From assembly GCF_051020765.1 (NCBI RefSeq), contig NW_027469364.1, forward strand, positions 1-64,000: 64,000 nt of DNA, written 5' to 3'. The DNA is from Lasioglossum baleicum (Eukaryota; Arthropoda; Insecta; Hymenoptera; Halictidae). Position 1 is the stretch's first letter. Every line of letters begins with the position of its first letter. Position numbers and translations under genes: made by a program. Positions 30,541 through 40,735 of this stretch are shown in pieces. Below the pieces are notes generated by a model. It was not told the DNA's origin and ran no database searches. It saw only the letters and a program-made list of their open reading frames with translations.

Positions 30541-30899
30541 CGCATAACGCATAACGCATAACGCTTAACGCATAACGCATAACGCATAACGCATAACGGA
30601 TAACGCATAACGCATAACGCATAACGGATAACGCATAACGCATAACGCATAACGCATAACGCATAACGCATAACGCATAACGCATAACGCATAACGCATA
30701 ACGCATAACGCATAACGCATAACGCATAACGCATAACGCATAACGCATAACGCATAACGCATAACGCATAACGCATAACGCATAACGCATAACGCATAAC
30801 GCATAACGCATAACGCATAACGCATAACGCATAACGCATAACGCATAACGCATAACGCATAACGCATAACGCATAACGCATAACGCATAACGCATAACG

Positions 30900-30904
30900 C
30901 ATAA
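30900..30904. repeat. Target-site duplication CATAA, left of solo LTR
   Basis: CATAA immediately precedes the LTR here and CATAA follows it at 31416-31420. A 5-bp duplication is usual for BEL/Pao elements. In this satellite a given 5-mer recurs every 7 bp, so the match supports a 5-bp duplication in phase but is weaker than in unique DNA. Confidence 0.75.
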
Positions 30905-31415
30905 TGTTTCGACTTCGACCGACGGTCGGAAAGCCTGAGTGCCGGGATCGCCCAGGTTTGGACGCGCGAGGAAAGGTAACGGTCACGACACAAGGATTAA
31001 AGAAGACTCGCGGTGGACGATGTGATGGAGATCAATGACGAACGTTGATTTATTGATATGAAAGAAGTGGAGCGCGCACGGCTCTGACCCGCGTGAATTC
31101 CAGAAAAGCAGGTGTTACAAAAGGTTTTTGAACCAGAGTGTTTCTGTGCGCGATGAACCAGAGAGAGTGACCCCGCTTCGCCGAGGGGGTTCCCGAATAG
31201 GCCCAAGTCGACGAACGCGGTGGTCCGCGATTGGCGGATCGATCGCAGAGTCGATTGTTTTGGGATTCGAATCGAGGTAGTTTACGGGTCACGACGGCGA
31301 GCCGTTGAGAACGCGGTGTCGAAAATAATAACACGCGGCGTGTGTTCTTGAAATTGGTAGAAAAACCCGGCGTGTCTCAATCGACCGGTAAACTTCTCGA
31401 TTTGAATCCCGAACA
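30905..31415 (-). mobile_element. Solo LTR, BEL/Pao-like, 511 bp
   Basis: This 511-bp LTR is bounded by TGTT and AACA. It is identical by eye to the LTR at 34115-34625, and differs from the one at 31777-32287 by a single base (T at 31261 versus C at 32133). There is no internal sequence on either side, only satellite, so it is a solo LTR left by LTR-LTR recombination. Orientation is assigned from the gag fragment in the neighbouring complete element. The minus strand carries AATAAA at 31049-31054. Small open frames in the LTR show no recognisable domain. Confidence 0.92.
31049..31054 (-). promoter_or_regulatory. AATAAA polyadenylation signal in solo LTR
   Basis: The minus strand reads AATAAA about 360 bp into the LTR. 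The equivalents in the other LTRs are at 31921-31926 and 34259-34264. This fits the R-region polyadenylation signal of an LTR retrotransposon; the RNA end itself cannot be seen. Confidence 0.6.
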
Positions 31416-31420
31416 CATAA
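31416..31420. repeat. Target-site duplication CATAA, right of solo LTR
   Basis: This is the right partner of the CATAA at 30900-30904. Confidence 0.75.
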
Positions 31421-31771
31421 CGCATAACGCATAACGCATAACGCAAACGCATAACGCATAACGCATAACGCATAACGCATAACGCATAACGCATAACGCA
31501 TAACGCATAACGCATAACCCATAACCCATAACGCATAACGCATAACGCATAACGCATAACGCATAACGCATAACGCATAACGCATAACGCATAACGCATA
31601 ACGAATAACGCATAACGCATAACGCATAACGCATAACGCATAACGCATAACGCATAACGCTTAACGCATAACGCATTACGCATAACGCATAACGCATAAC
31701 GCATAATGCATAACGCATAACGCTTAACGCATAGCTCATAACGCATAACGCATAACGCATAACGCATAACG

Positions 31772-31776
31772 CATAA
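31772..31776. repeat. Target-site duplication CATAA, left of full element
   Basis: CATAA directly before the LTR at 31777 matches CATAA at 34626-34630 after the other LTR. Confidence 0.8.
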
Positions 31777-32287
31777 TGTTTCGACTTCGACCGACGGTCG
31801 GAAAGCCTGAGTGCCGGGATCGCCCAGGTTTGGACGCGCGAGGAAAGGTAACGGTCACGACACAAGGATTAAAGAAGACTCGCGGTGGACGATGTGATGG
31901 AGATCAATGACGAACGTTGATTTATTGATATGAAAGAAGTGGAGCGCGCACGGCTCTGACCCGCGTGAATTCCAGAAAAGCAGGTGTTACAAAAGGTTTT
32001 TGAACCAGAGTGTTTCTGTGCGCGATGAACCAGAGAGAGTGACCCCGCTTCGCCGAGGGGGTTCCCGAATAGGCCCAAGTCGACGAACGCGGTGGTCCGC
32101 GATTGGCGGATCGATCGCAGAGTCGATTGTTTCGGGATTCGAATCGAGGTAGTTTACGGGTCACGACGGCGAGCCGTTGAGAACGCGGTGTCGAAAATAA
32201 TAACACGCGGCGTGTGTTCTTGAAATTGGTAGAAAAACCCGGCGTGTCTCAATCGACCGGTAAACTTCTCGATTTGAATCCCGAACA
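31777..32287 (-). repeat. 3' LTR of the full element
   Basis: A 511-bp LTR bounded by TGTT...AACA. It differs from the other two LTRs by C at 32133. A polypurine tract abuts it on the internal side, which makes it the 3' LTR in minus-strand orientation. AATAAA lies on the minus strand at 31921-31926. Confidence 0.92.
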
Positions 32288-32289
32288 TA

Positions 32290-32300
32290 CTGCCCGCCTC
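32290..32300 (-). promoter_or_regulatory. Polypurine tract
   Basis: The minus strand reads GAGGCGGGCAG and is followed two bases later by the 3' LTR start TGTT. Its purine richness and position fit the primer for plus-strand DNA synthesis in reverse transcription. One C in the middle makes it imperfect. Confidence 0.65.
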
Positions 32301-32374
32301 GAAATATCAATTTCGAAACGCTGCGGAGACGCACGCAAGTGGCCACGCATGGCCGAACGATGTTAAACGAAATA

Positions 32375-32409
32375 GGGACAGCGCTTTACAATGCCCGAGC
32401 GCCTGTCCC
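32375..32409. other. Stem-loop in the 3' internal region
   Basis: GGGACAGCGCT (32375-32385) pairs with AGCGCCTGTCCC (32398-32409) around a 12-nt loop, with one unpaired base in the 3' arm. The TAA stop of the chimeric gag frame (32386-32388) is the first codon of the loop. A role is not known. Confidence 0.6.
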
Positions 32410-34050
32410 CATGAGCGCAATGGGCTGCCCGCCGTGACGTCTCGAGGGTGGGGGTGGGCGGTACATGTGAGCGTAACGGCGCAGCGTGTAGAGCGCGAAA
32501 GCATAGGCGCTAGAACGAAAGCGCGAGAGCGGAGGCATGAGAGCGGAGGCGCGAGGTCGCGAGAGTGCTAGAGCGCGAAAGCGTAGGCGCGAGAGCGCGA
32601 GAGCGTAGGCGCGTGAGCGCGAGAGCACGAGAGCGGAGGCGCGAACGCATGCGCGAGAGCACGAGAGTGCGAGATCGGAGGAGCGGACGGGTGCTGGAGG
32701 GCACATGAGTGCGAGAGTGGAGGCGCGAGCGGATGCGCAAGAGTACGAGCGTTTGAGAGCGGAGGCGCGAGCGGATGCGCAACTGCACGAGAGCGGAGAC
32801 GCGAACGTATGCGCAAGAGCACGTGAATGCGAGAGCGGAGGCGCGAGCGGATGCGCGAGAACACGAGAGTACGAGAGCGGTGGCGCGATCGGATGCGCAC
32901 GAGCACGTGAATGCGAGAGCGGAGGCGCGAGCGGATGCGCAAGTGCACGAGAGTGCGAGAGCGGAGACGCGATCGGATGCGCGCGAGCACGAGATTGCGA
33001 AGGCGCGAGCGGATGCGCGGGTGCACGAGAGTGCGAAGGCGGAGGCGCGAGCGGATGCGCGGGTGCACGAGAGTGCGAGAGCGGAGACGCGATCGGATGC
33101 GCGCGAGCACGAGATTGCGAAGGCGGAGGCGCGATCGGATGCGCAAGAACACAAGAGTGCGAGAGCGGAGGCGCGAACGTATGCGCGAGAACACTAGAGT
33201 GCGAGAGCGGAGGCGCGAGCGGATGCGCGGGTGCACGAGAGTGCGAAGGCGGAGGCGCGAGCGGATGCGCGGGTGCACGAGAGTGCGAAGGCGGAGGCGC
33301 GAGCGGATGCGCGGGTGCACGAGAGTGCGAGAGCGGAGACGCGATCGGATGCGCGCGAGCACGAGATTGCGAAGGCGGAGGCGCGATCGGATGCGCAAGA
33401 ACACAAGAGTGCGAGAGCGGAGGCGCGAACGTATGCGCGAGAACACTAGAGTGCGAGAGCGGAGGCGCGAGCGGATGCGCGGGTGCACGAGAGTGCGAAG
33501 GCGGAGGCGCGAGCGGATGCGCGGGTGCACGAAAGTGCGAGAGCGGAGGCGCGAACGTATGCGCGAGAACACTAGAGTGCGAGAGCGGTTCGTTGAGAGA
33601 GGACGTGGGGTAACGTACGAGTGATACGTCCTGAAACGATTCCCACGCATCGGATCGGTCCTCGGATTCGGGGAGGTCAAAGCGGGGAAATTCGGCCGGC
33701 ACCGGCGGAAGCGATTGTCCGTCGCGACGGTCTGAGACGGGACTTACGGGGACGCTGGTCACGTCGTCGAGCTGAGACGTCAAAAGGGCCAGAGTCTCCA
33801 GGTAGGTTTCCTCCGTCTCCTCGAATTGGTCATCGGAGAAGTACGGGATCGTCGCTCGGGCTTCTCGTGGGATGAGTGAGTAGAGTTTCGTGTTTACGGT
33901 GTCGAAATTCCGCCATAGATTCCGCAGGTGGGCGATTCTGATTCGCAGCGTCCGTTCGGTCCAGTGCTCCTTCCCCAGCTTCCGCAGATTGGGAAGACTG
34001 CGGTCGATGGCGCGTTTCGTTTCAAGTTGAGCCACGATGGAATCCGCCAT
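32386..34050 (-). CDS. gag: Truncated gag fused to minisatellite-encoded repeats
   Basis: A 554-residue frame from the ATG at 34050 to the TAA at 32386. The frame is open upstream through the primer-binding site into the LTR, but this ATG is preferred because it follows the binding site by about 45 nt and begins the conserved-looking segment (MADSIVAQ...). Residues 1 to about 95 are charged and probably helical, like the N-terminus of arthropod BEL/Pao gag. Residues about 119-141 (PRFDLPESED then WESFQD) resemble the entry to the DUF1759 gag domain, which usually continues WESFRDLF. Homology stops after FQD at 33628, and the rest is a proline-, serine- and histidine-rich 14-residue repeat. 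No zinc knuckle, protease or polymerase motif is present. The N-terminal part is a gag remnant with good support; whether the chimeric protein is made is unknown. Confidence 0.7.
   Translation of the reverse strand: MADSIVAQLETKRAIDRSLPNLRKLGKEHWTERTLRIRIAHLRNLWRNFDTVNTKLYSLIPREARATIPYFSDDQFEETEETYLETLALLTSQLDDVTSVPVSPVSDRRDGQSLPPVPAEFPRFDLPESEDRSDAWESFQDVSLVRYPTSSLNEPLSHSSVLAHTFAPPLSHFRAPAHPLAPPPSHSRAPAHPLAPPLSHSSVLAHTFAPPLSHSCVLAHPIAPPPSQSRARAHPIASPLSHSRAPAHPLAPPPSHSRAPAHPLAPPPSHSRAPAHPLAPPLSHSSVLAHTFAPPLSHSCVLAHPIAPPPSQSRARAHPIASPLSHSRAPAHPLAPPPSHSRAPAHPLAPSQSRARAHPIASPLSHSRALAHPLAPPLSHSRARAHPIAPPLSYSRVLAHPLAPPLSHSRALAHTFASPLSCSCASARASALKRSYSCASARASTLALMCPPAPVRSSDLALSCSRACVRASALVLSRSRAYALALSRLRFRALALSRPRASALMPPLSRFRSSAYAFALYTLRRYAHMYRPPPPSRRHGGQPIALMGTGARAL
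32511..33597 (-). repeat. 42-bp minisatellite inside the retroelement
   Basis: A GC-rich tandem repeat with a 42-bp unit, clear from about 32700 and degenerate at 32511-32700. Units alternate between words such as GCGAGCGGATGCGC, GCGATCGGATGCGC and GCGAACGTATGCGC. A second level of order is visible: a block of six units (252 bp) repeats, for example GATTGCGAAGGCGG at 33113 and at 33365. Forty-two is divisible by 3, so on the minus strand it encodes a 14-residue repeat (approximately APAHPLAPPLSHSR) in frame with gag. Long open frames on the + strand across the same stretch come from the same lack of stops. Confidence 0.92.
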
Positions 34051-34095
34051 GGTCGCAAAACTCTCCGTTGGTGTGGCACCGTACACTTTCTCGCG

Positions 34096-34113
34096 ATCCG
34101 GCTCGAAGGACCA
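34096..34113 (-). promoter_or_regulatory. Primer-binding site for tRNA-Tyr
   Basis: The + strand reads ATCCGGCTCGAAGGACCA, which matches the 3' end of eukaryotic tRNA-Tyr including its CCA (acceptor stem TCGAAGG, discriminator A). The minus strand is therefore complementary to that tRNA over 18 nt. It begins one base inside the 5' LTR end at 34115, the normal place for minus-strand DNA priming. The tRNA identity is from knowledge of conserved tRNA-Tyr sequences, not a search. Confidence 0.88.
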
Positions 34114-34114
34114 A

Positions 34115-34625
34115 TGTTTCGACTTCGACCGACGGTCGGAAAGCCTGAGTGCCGGGATCGCCCAGGTTTGGACGCGCGAGGAAAGGTAACGGTCACGACA
34201 CAAGGATTAAAGAAGACTCGCGGTGGACGATGTGATGGAGATCAATGACGAACGTTGATTTATTGATATGAAAGAAGTGGAGCGCGCACGGCTCTGACCC
34301 GCGTGAATTCCAGAAAAGCAGGTGTTACAAAAGGTTTTTGAACCAGAGTGTTTCTGTGCGCGATGAACCAGAGAGAGTGACCCCGCTTCGCCGAGGGGGT
34401 TCCCGAATAGGCCCAAGTCGACGAACGCGGTGGTCCGCGATTGGCGGATCGATCGCAGAGTCGATTGTTTTGGGATTCGAATCGAGGTAGTTTACGGGTC
34501 ACGACGGCGAGCCGTTGAGAACGCGGTGTCGAAAATAATAACACGCGGCGTGTGTTCTTGAAATTGGTAGAAAAACCCGGCGTGTCTCAATCGACCGGTA
34601 AACTTCTCGATTTGAATCCCGAACA
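34115..34625 (-). repeat. 5' LTR of the full element
   Basis: A 511-bp LTR bounded by TGTT...AACA and adjoining the primer-binding site. By eye it is identical to the solo LTR. AATAAA is on the minus strand at 34259-34264. It should hold the promoter, but I see no convincing TATA box. Confidence 0.92.
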
Positions 34626-34630
34626 CATAA
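34626..34630. repeat. Target-site duplication CATAA, right of full element
   Basis: This is the right partner of the CATAA at 31772-31776. Confidence 0.8.
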
Positions 34631-37600
34631 CGCATAACGCATAACGCATAACGCAAACGCATAACGCATAACGCATAACGCATAACGCATAACGCATAAC
34701 GCATAACGCATAACGCATAACGCATAACCCATAACCCATAACGCATAACGCATAACGCATAACGCATAACGCATAACGCATAACGCATAACGCATAACGC
34801 ATAACGCATAACGAATAACGCATAACGCATAACGCATAACGCATAACGCATAACGCATAACGCATAACGCATAACGCATAACGCATAACGGATAACGCAT
34901 AACGCATAACGCATAACGCATAACGCATAACGCATAACGCATAACGCATAACGCATAACGCTTAACGCATAACGCATTACGCATAACGCATAACGCATAA
35001 TGCATAACGCATAACGCTTAACGCGTAGCTCATAACGCATAACGCAGAACGCTTAACGCATAACGCATAACGGATAACGCATAACGCATAACGCATAACG
35101 CATAACGCATAACGCATAACGCATAACGCATAACGCATAACGCATAACGCATAACGCATAACGCATAACGCATAACGCATAACGCATAACATATAACGCA
35201 TAACGCATATCGCATAACGCATAACGCATAACGCATAACGCATAACGCATGACGCATGACGCATAACGCATAACGCATAACGCATAACGCATAACGCATA
35301 ACGCATAACGCATAACGCATAACGCATAACGCATAACGCATAACGCATAACGCATAACGCATAACGCATAACGCATAACGCATAACGCATAACGCATAAC
35401 GCATAACGCATAACGCATAACGCATAACGCATAACGCATAACGCATAACGCATAACGCATAACGCATAACGCATAACGCATAACGCATAACGCATAACGC
35501 ATAACGCATAACGCATAACGCATAACGCATAACGCATAACGCATAACGCATAACGCATAACGCATAACGCTTAACGCATAACGCATAACGCATAACGCAT
35601 AACGCATAACGCATAACGCATAACGCATAACGCATAACGCATAACGCATAACGCATAACGCATAACGAATTACGCATAACGCATAACGCATATCGCATAA
35701 CACATAACGCTTAACGCATAACGCTTAACGCATAACGCATAACGGATAACGCAAGACGCATAACGCATAACGCATAAAGCATAACGCATAACGCATAACG
35801 CATAACGCATAACGCATAACGCATAACGGATAACGCAAGACGCATAACGCATAACGCATAAAGCATAACGCATAACGCATAACGCATAACGCATAACGCA
35901 TAACGCATAACGCATAACGCATAACGCATAACGCATAACGCATAACGCATAACGCATAACGCATAACGCATAACGCATAACGCATAACGCATAACGCATA
36001 ACGCATAACGCATAACGCATAACGCATAACGCATAACGCATAACGCATAACGCATAACGCATAACGCATAACGCATAACGCATAACGCATAACGCATAAC
36101 GCATAACGCATAACGAATTACGCATAACGCATAACGCATATCGCATAACACATAACGCTTAACGCATAACGCTTAACGCATAACGCATTACGCATAACGC
36201 ATAACGCATAACGCATAACGCATAACGCATAACGCATAACGCATAACGCATAACGCATAACGCATAACGCATAACGCATAACGCATAACGCATAACGCAT
36301 AACGCATAACGCATAACGCATAACGCATAACGCATAACGCATAACGCATAACGCATAACGCATAACGCATAACGCATAACGCATAACGCATAACGCATAA
36401 CGCATAACGCATAACGCATAACGGATAACGCATAACGCATAACGCATAACGCATAACGAATTACGCATAACGCATAACCCATAACGCATAACGCATAACG
36501 CATAACGCATAACGCATAACGCATAACGCATAACACATAACGCATAACGCATAACGCATAACGCTTAACGCATAACGCCTAACGCATAACGCGTAACGCA
36601 TAATGCATAACGCTTAACGCATAGCCCATAACGCATAACGCATAACGCATCGCGCATGACGCATAACGGATAACGCATAACGCATAACGCATAACGGATA
36701 ACGCATAACGCATAACGCATAACGAATTACGCATAACGCATAACCCATAACGCATAACGCATAACGCATAACGCATAACGCATAACGCATAACGCATAAC
36801 GCATAACGCATAACGCATAACGCATAACGCATAACGCATAACGCATAACGCATAACGGATAACGCAAGAAGCATAACGCATAACGCATAAAGCATAACGC
36901 ATAACGCATAACGCATAACGCATAACGCATAACGCATAACGCATAACGCATAACGCATAACGCATAACGCATAACGCATAACGCATAACGTATAACGCAT
37001 AACGCATAACGCATAACGCTTAACGCATAACGCATTACGCATAACGCATAACGCATAACGCATAACGCATAACGCATAACGCATAACGCATAACGCATAA
37101 CGCATAACGCATAACGCATAACGCATAACGCATAACGCATAACGGATAACGCATAACGCATAACGCATAACGCTTAACGCATAACGCATTACGCATAACG
37201 CATAACGCATAACGCATAACGCATAACGCATAACGCATAACGCATAACGCATAACGCATTACGCACAACGCATAACGCATAATGCATAACGCATAACGCT
37301 TAACGCATAGCTCATAACGCATAACGCATAACGCTTAACGCATAACGCATAACGGATAACGCATAACGGATAACGCATAACGCATAACACATAACGCATA
37401 ACGCATAACGCATAACGCATAACGCATAACGCATAACGCATAACGCATAACGCATAACGCATAACGCATAACGCATAACGCATAACGCATAACGCATAAC
37501 GCATAACGCATAACGCATAACGCATAACGCATAACGCATAACGCATAACGCATAACGCATAACGCATAACGCATAACGCATAACGCATAACGCATAACGC

Positions 37601-39293
37601 ATAACGCATAACGCATAACGCATAACGCATAACGCATAACGCATAACGCATAACGCATAACGCATAACGCATAACGCATAACGCATAACGCATAACGCAT
37701 AACGCATAACGCATAACGCATAACGCATATCGCATAACGCATAACGCATAACGCATAACGCATAACGCATAACGCATGACGCATAACGCATAACGCATAA
37801 CGCATAACGCATAACGCATAACGCATAACGCATAACGCATAACGCATAACGTATAACGCATAACGCATAACGCATAACGCTTAACGCATAACGCATTACG
37901 CATAACGCATAACGCATAACGCATAACGCTTAACGCATAACGCATAACGCATAACGCATAACGCATAACGGATAACGCATAACGCATAACGCATAACGGA
38001 TAACGCATAACGCATAACGCATAACGCATAACGCATAACGCATAACGCATAACGCATAACGCATAACGCATAACGCATAACGCATAACGCTTAACGCATA
38101 ACGCATTACGCATAACGCATAACGCATAATGCATAACGCATAACGCTTAACGCATAGCTCATAACGCATAACGCATAACGCTTAACGCATAACGCATAAC
38201 GGATAACGCATAACGCATAACACATAACGCATAACGCATAACGCATAACGCATAACGCATAACGCATAACGCATAACGCATAACGCATAACGCATAACGC
38301 ATAACGCATAACGCATAACGCATAACGCATAACGCATAACGCATAACGCATAACGCATAACGCATAACGCATAACGCATAACGCATAACGCATAACGCAT
38401 AACGCATAACGCATAACGCATAACGCATAACGCATAACGCATAACGCATAACGCATAACGCATAACGCATAACGCATAACGCATAACGCATAACGCATAT
38501 CGCATAACGCATAACGCATAACGCATAACGCATAACGCATAACGCATGACGCATAACGCATAACGCATAACGCATAACGCATAACGCATAACGCATAACG
38601 CATAACGTATAACGCATAACGCATAACGCATAACGCTTAACGCATAACGCATTACGCATAACGCATAACGCATAACGCATAACGCTTAACGCATAGCTCA
38701 TAACGCATAACGCATAACGCTTAACGCATAACGCATAACGGATAACGCATAACGCATAACGCATAACGGATAACGCATAACGCATAACGCATAACGCATA
38801 ACGCATAACGCATAACGCATAACGCATAACGCATAACGCATAACGCGTAACGCATAATGCATAACGCATAACGCTTAACGCATAGCCCATAACGCATAAC
38901 GCATAACGCATAACGCTTAACGCATAACGCATTACGCATAACGCATAACGCATGACGCATAACGCATAACCCATAACGCATAACGCATAACGCATAACGC
39001 ATAACGCATAACGCATAACGCATAACGCATAACGCATAACGGATAACGCATAACGGATAACGCAAACGCATAACGCATAACGCATAACGCATAACGCATA
39101 ACGCATAACGCATAACGCATAACGCATAACGCATAACGCATATCGCATAACGCATAACGCATAACGCATAACGCATAACGCTTAACGCATAACGCATAAC
39201 GCATAACGCATAACGGATAACGCATAACGCATAACGCATAACGCATAACGCATAACGCATAACGCATAACGCATAACGCATAACGCATAACGC

Positions 39294-39720
39294 ATCACGC
39301 ATAACGCATAACGTATAACGCGTAACGCATAACACATATCGCATAACGCATAACGCATAACGCATAATGCTTAACGCATAACGCATAACGCATAACGCAT
39401 AACGGATAACGCATAACGCATAACGCATAACGGATAACGCATAACGCATAACGCATAACGCATAACGCATAACGCATAACGCATAACGCATAACGCATAA
39501 CGCATAACGCATAACGCATAACGCATATCGCATAACGCATAACGCATAACGCATAACGCTTAACGCATAACGCATAACGCATAACGCATAACGGATAACG
39601 CATAACGCATAACGCATAACGCATAACGCATAACGCATAACGCATAACGCATAACGCATCACGCATAACGCATAACGTATAACGCGTAACGCATAACACA
39701 TATCGCATAACGCATAACGC
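39294..39720. repeat. Module M2, two copies right of the retroelement
   Basis: The ATCACGC...ACGTATAACGCG...ATAACAC...ATATCGC string is at 39294 and again at 39658, 364 bp (52 units) apart. It matches 29761 and 30488. The ACGCAAACGC slip and its CGGATAAC neighbours at 39042-39070 match 30312-30340, so the homology extends beyond the module. Confidence 0.83.
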
Positions 39721-40735
39721 ATAACGCATAACGCTTAACGCATAACGCATAACGCATAACGCATAACGGATAACGCATAACGCATAACGCATAACGGATA
39801 ACGCATAACGCATAACGCATAACGCATAACGCATAACGCATAACGCATAACGCATAACGCATAACGCATAACGCATAACGCATAACGCATAACGCATAAC
39901 GCATAACGCATAACGCATAACGCATAACGCATAACGCATAACGCATAACGCATAACGCATAACCCATAACCCATAACGCATAACGCATAACGCATAACGC
40001 ATAACGCATAACGCATAACGCATAACGCATAACGCATAACGCATAACGCATAACGCATAACGCTTAACGCATAACGCATTACGCATAACGCATAACGCAT
40101 AATGCATAACGCATAACGCTTAACGCATAGCTCATAACGCATAACGCATAACGCTTAACGCATAACGCATAACGGATAACGCATAACGGATAACGGATAA
40201 CGCATAACGCATAACACATAACGCATAACGCATAACGCATAACGCATAACGCATAACGCATAACGCATAACGCATAACGCATAACGCATAACGCATAACG
40301 CATAACGCATAACGCATAACGCATAACGCATAACGCATAACGCATAACGCATAACGCATAACGCATAACGCATAACGCATAACGCATAACGCATAACGCA
40401 TAACGCATAACGCATAACGCATAACGCATAACGCATAACGCATAACGCATAACCCATAACCCATAACGCATAACGCATAACGCATAACGCATAACGCATA
40501 ACGCATAACGCATAACGCATAACGCATAACGCATAACGCATAACGCATAACGCTTAACGCATAACGCATAACGCATAACGCATAACGCATAACGCATAAC
40601 GCATAACGCATAACGCATAACGCATAACGCATAACGCGTAACGCGTAACGCGTAACGCATAACGCATAACGCATAACGCATAACGCATAACGCATAACGC
40701 ATAACACATAACGCATAACGCATAACGCATAACGC

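Larger units (their letters stand above)
6280..30904 (-). repeat. Main satellite array (ATAACGC)n, left block
   Basis: About 24.6 kb of ATAACGC heptamers, roughly 3,500 units. A few slips occur near 6390, 6590, 6635 and 7912; after that the 7-nt register is almost unbroken. The exceptions I found are an extra AA at 11615-11616 and a missing T at 30335. Landmark CGAATTACG words at 20918, 22927, 24537, 25573, 27085 and 29017 are all separated by multiples of 7. Variants are substitutions, including TTAACGC, GTAACGC, ATAACCC, ATAATGC, ATAACAC, ATGACGC and ATATCGC, and they recur in ordered modules. Nothing else is present: the long minus-strand frames here are repeat translations. Confidence 0.98.
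31416..31776 (-). repeat. Satellite spacer between solo LTR and full element
   Basis: This is 361 bp of (ATAACGC)n. Its first 240 bp or so match the sequence right of the full element, with the same variants at the same offsets: the ACGCAAACGC slip 30 bp from the LTR, the doubled AACCC 101 bp away, and CGAATAACG 188 bp away. Beyond that, the right-hand copy has 13 extra units (91 bp) before the shared CTTAACGC landmark. The match shows that the LTR plus flank was duplicated as a unit. No gene is present. Confidence 0.93.
32288..32493 (-). other. 3' internal remnant between minisatellite and LTR
   Basis: About 200 bp of unique sequence between the minisatellite and the 3' LTR. It holds the polypurine tract and a stem-loop at 32375-32409. 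A 65-residue minus-strand frame (32307-32504) shows no recognisable domain and I do not call it a gene. By position it is probably the remnant 3' untranslated region of the parent element. Confidence 0.7.
31777..34625 (-). mobile_element. Non-autonomous BEL/Pao-like LTR retrotransposon
   Basis: This complete two-LTR element of 2,849 bp lies on the minus strand. In its own direction the order is 5' LTR (34625-34115), tRNA-Tyr primer-binding site, truncated gag, a 42-bp minisatellite, a short 3' region, a polypurine tract and the 3' LTR (32287-31777). CATAA flanks both ends. The LTRs are each 511 bp and differ at one base, so insertion or last homogenisation was recent. Protease, reverse transcriptase, RNase H and integrase are all absent, so it would depend on an autonomous relative for mobility. 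The family assignment rests on the gag fragment (an N-terminal helical region leading into a DUF1759-like start) and on the 5-bp target duplication. Most of the internal region is minisatellite, which replaces the rest of gag and all of pol. Confidence 0.85.

Noticed and set aside
30997..31334. Small minus-strand frames of 69 and 94 residues inside each LTR
   Set aside because: They recur identically because the LTR is repeated. They lack recognisable domains and lie in non-coding LTR sequence.
32705..33624. + strand frames of 237-302 residues across the minisatellite
   Set aside because: They are antisense to the gag frame and consist only of the 42-bp repeat. They are open because the unit lacks stops.
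30905..34625. Two independent insertions of the same element
   Set aside because: The right flanks of the solo LTR and the full element share rare variants at identical offsets, so duplication of one insertion explains them better.
31777..34625. Complete retrovirus or autonomous retrotransposon
   Set aside because: The internal region is 1,827 bp and shows only a gag fragment and a minisatellite. No protease, reverse transcriptase, integrase or envelope sequence is present.
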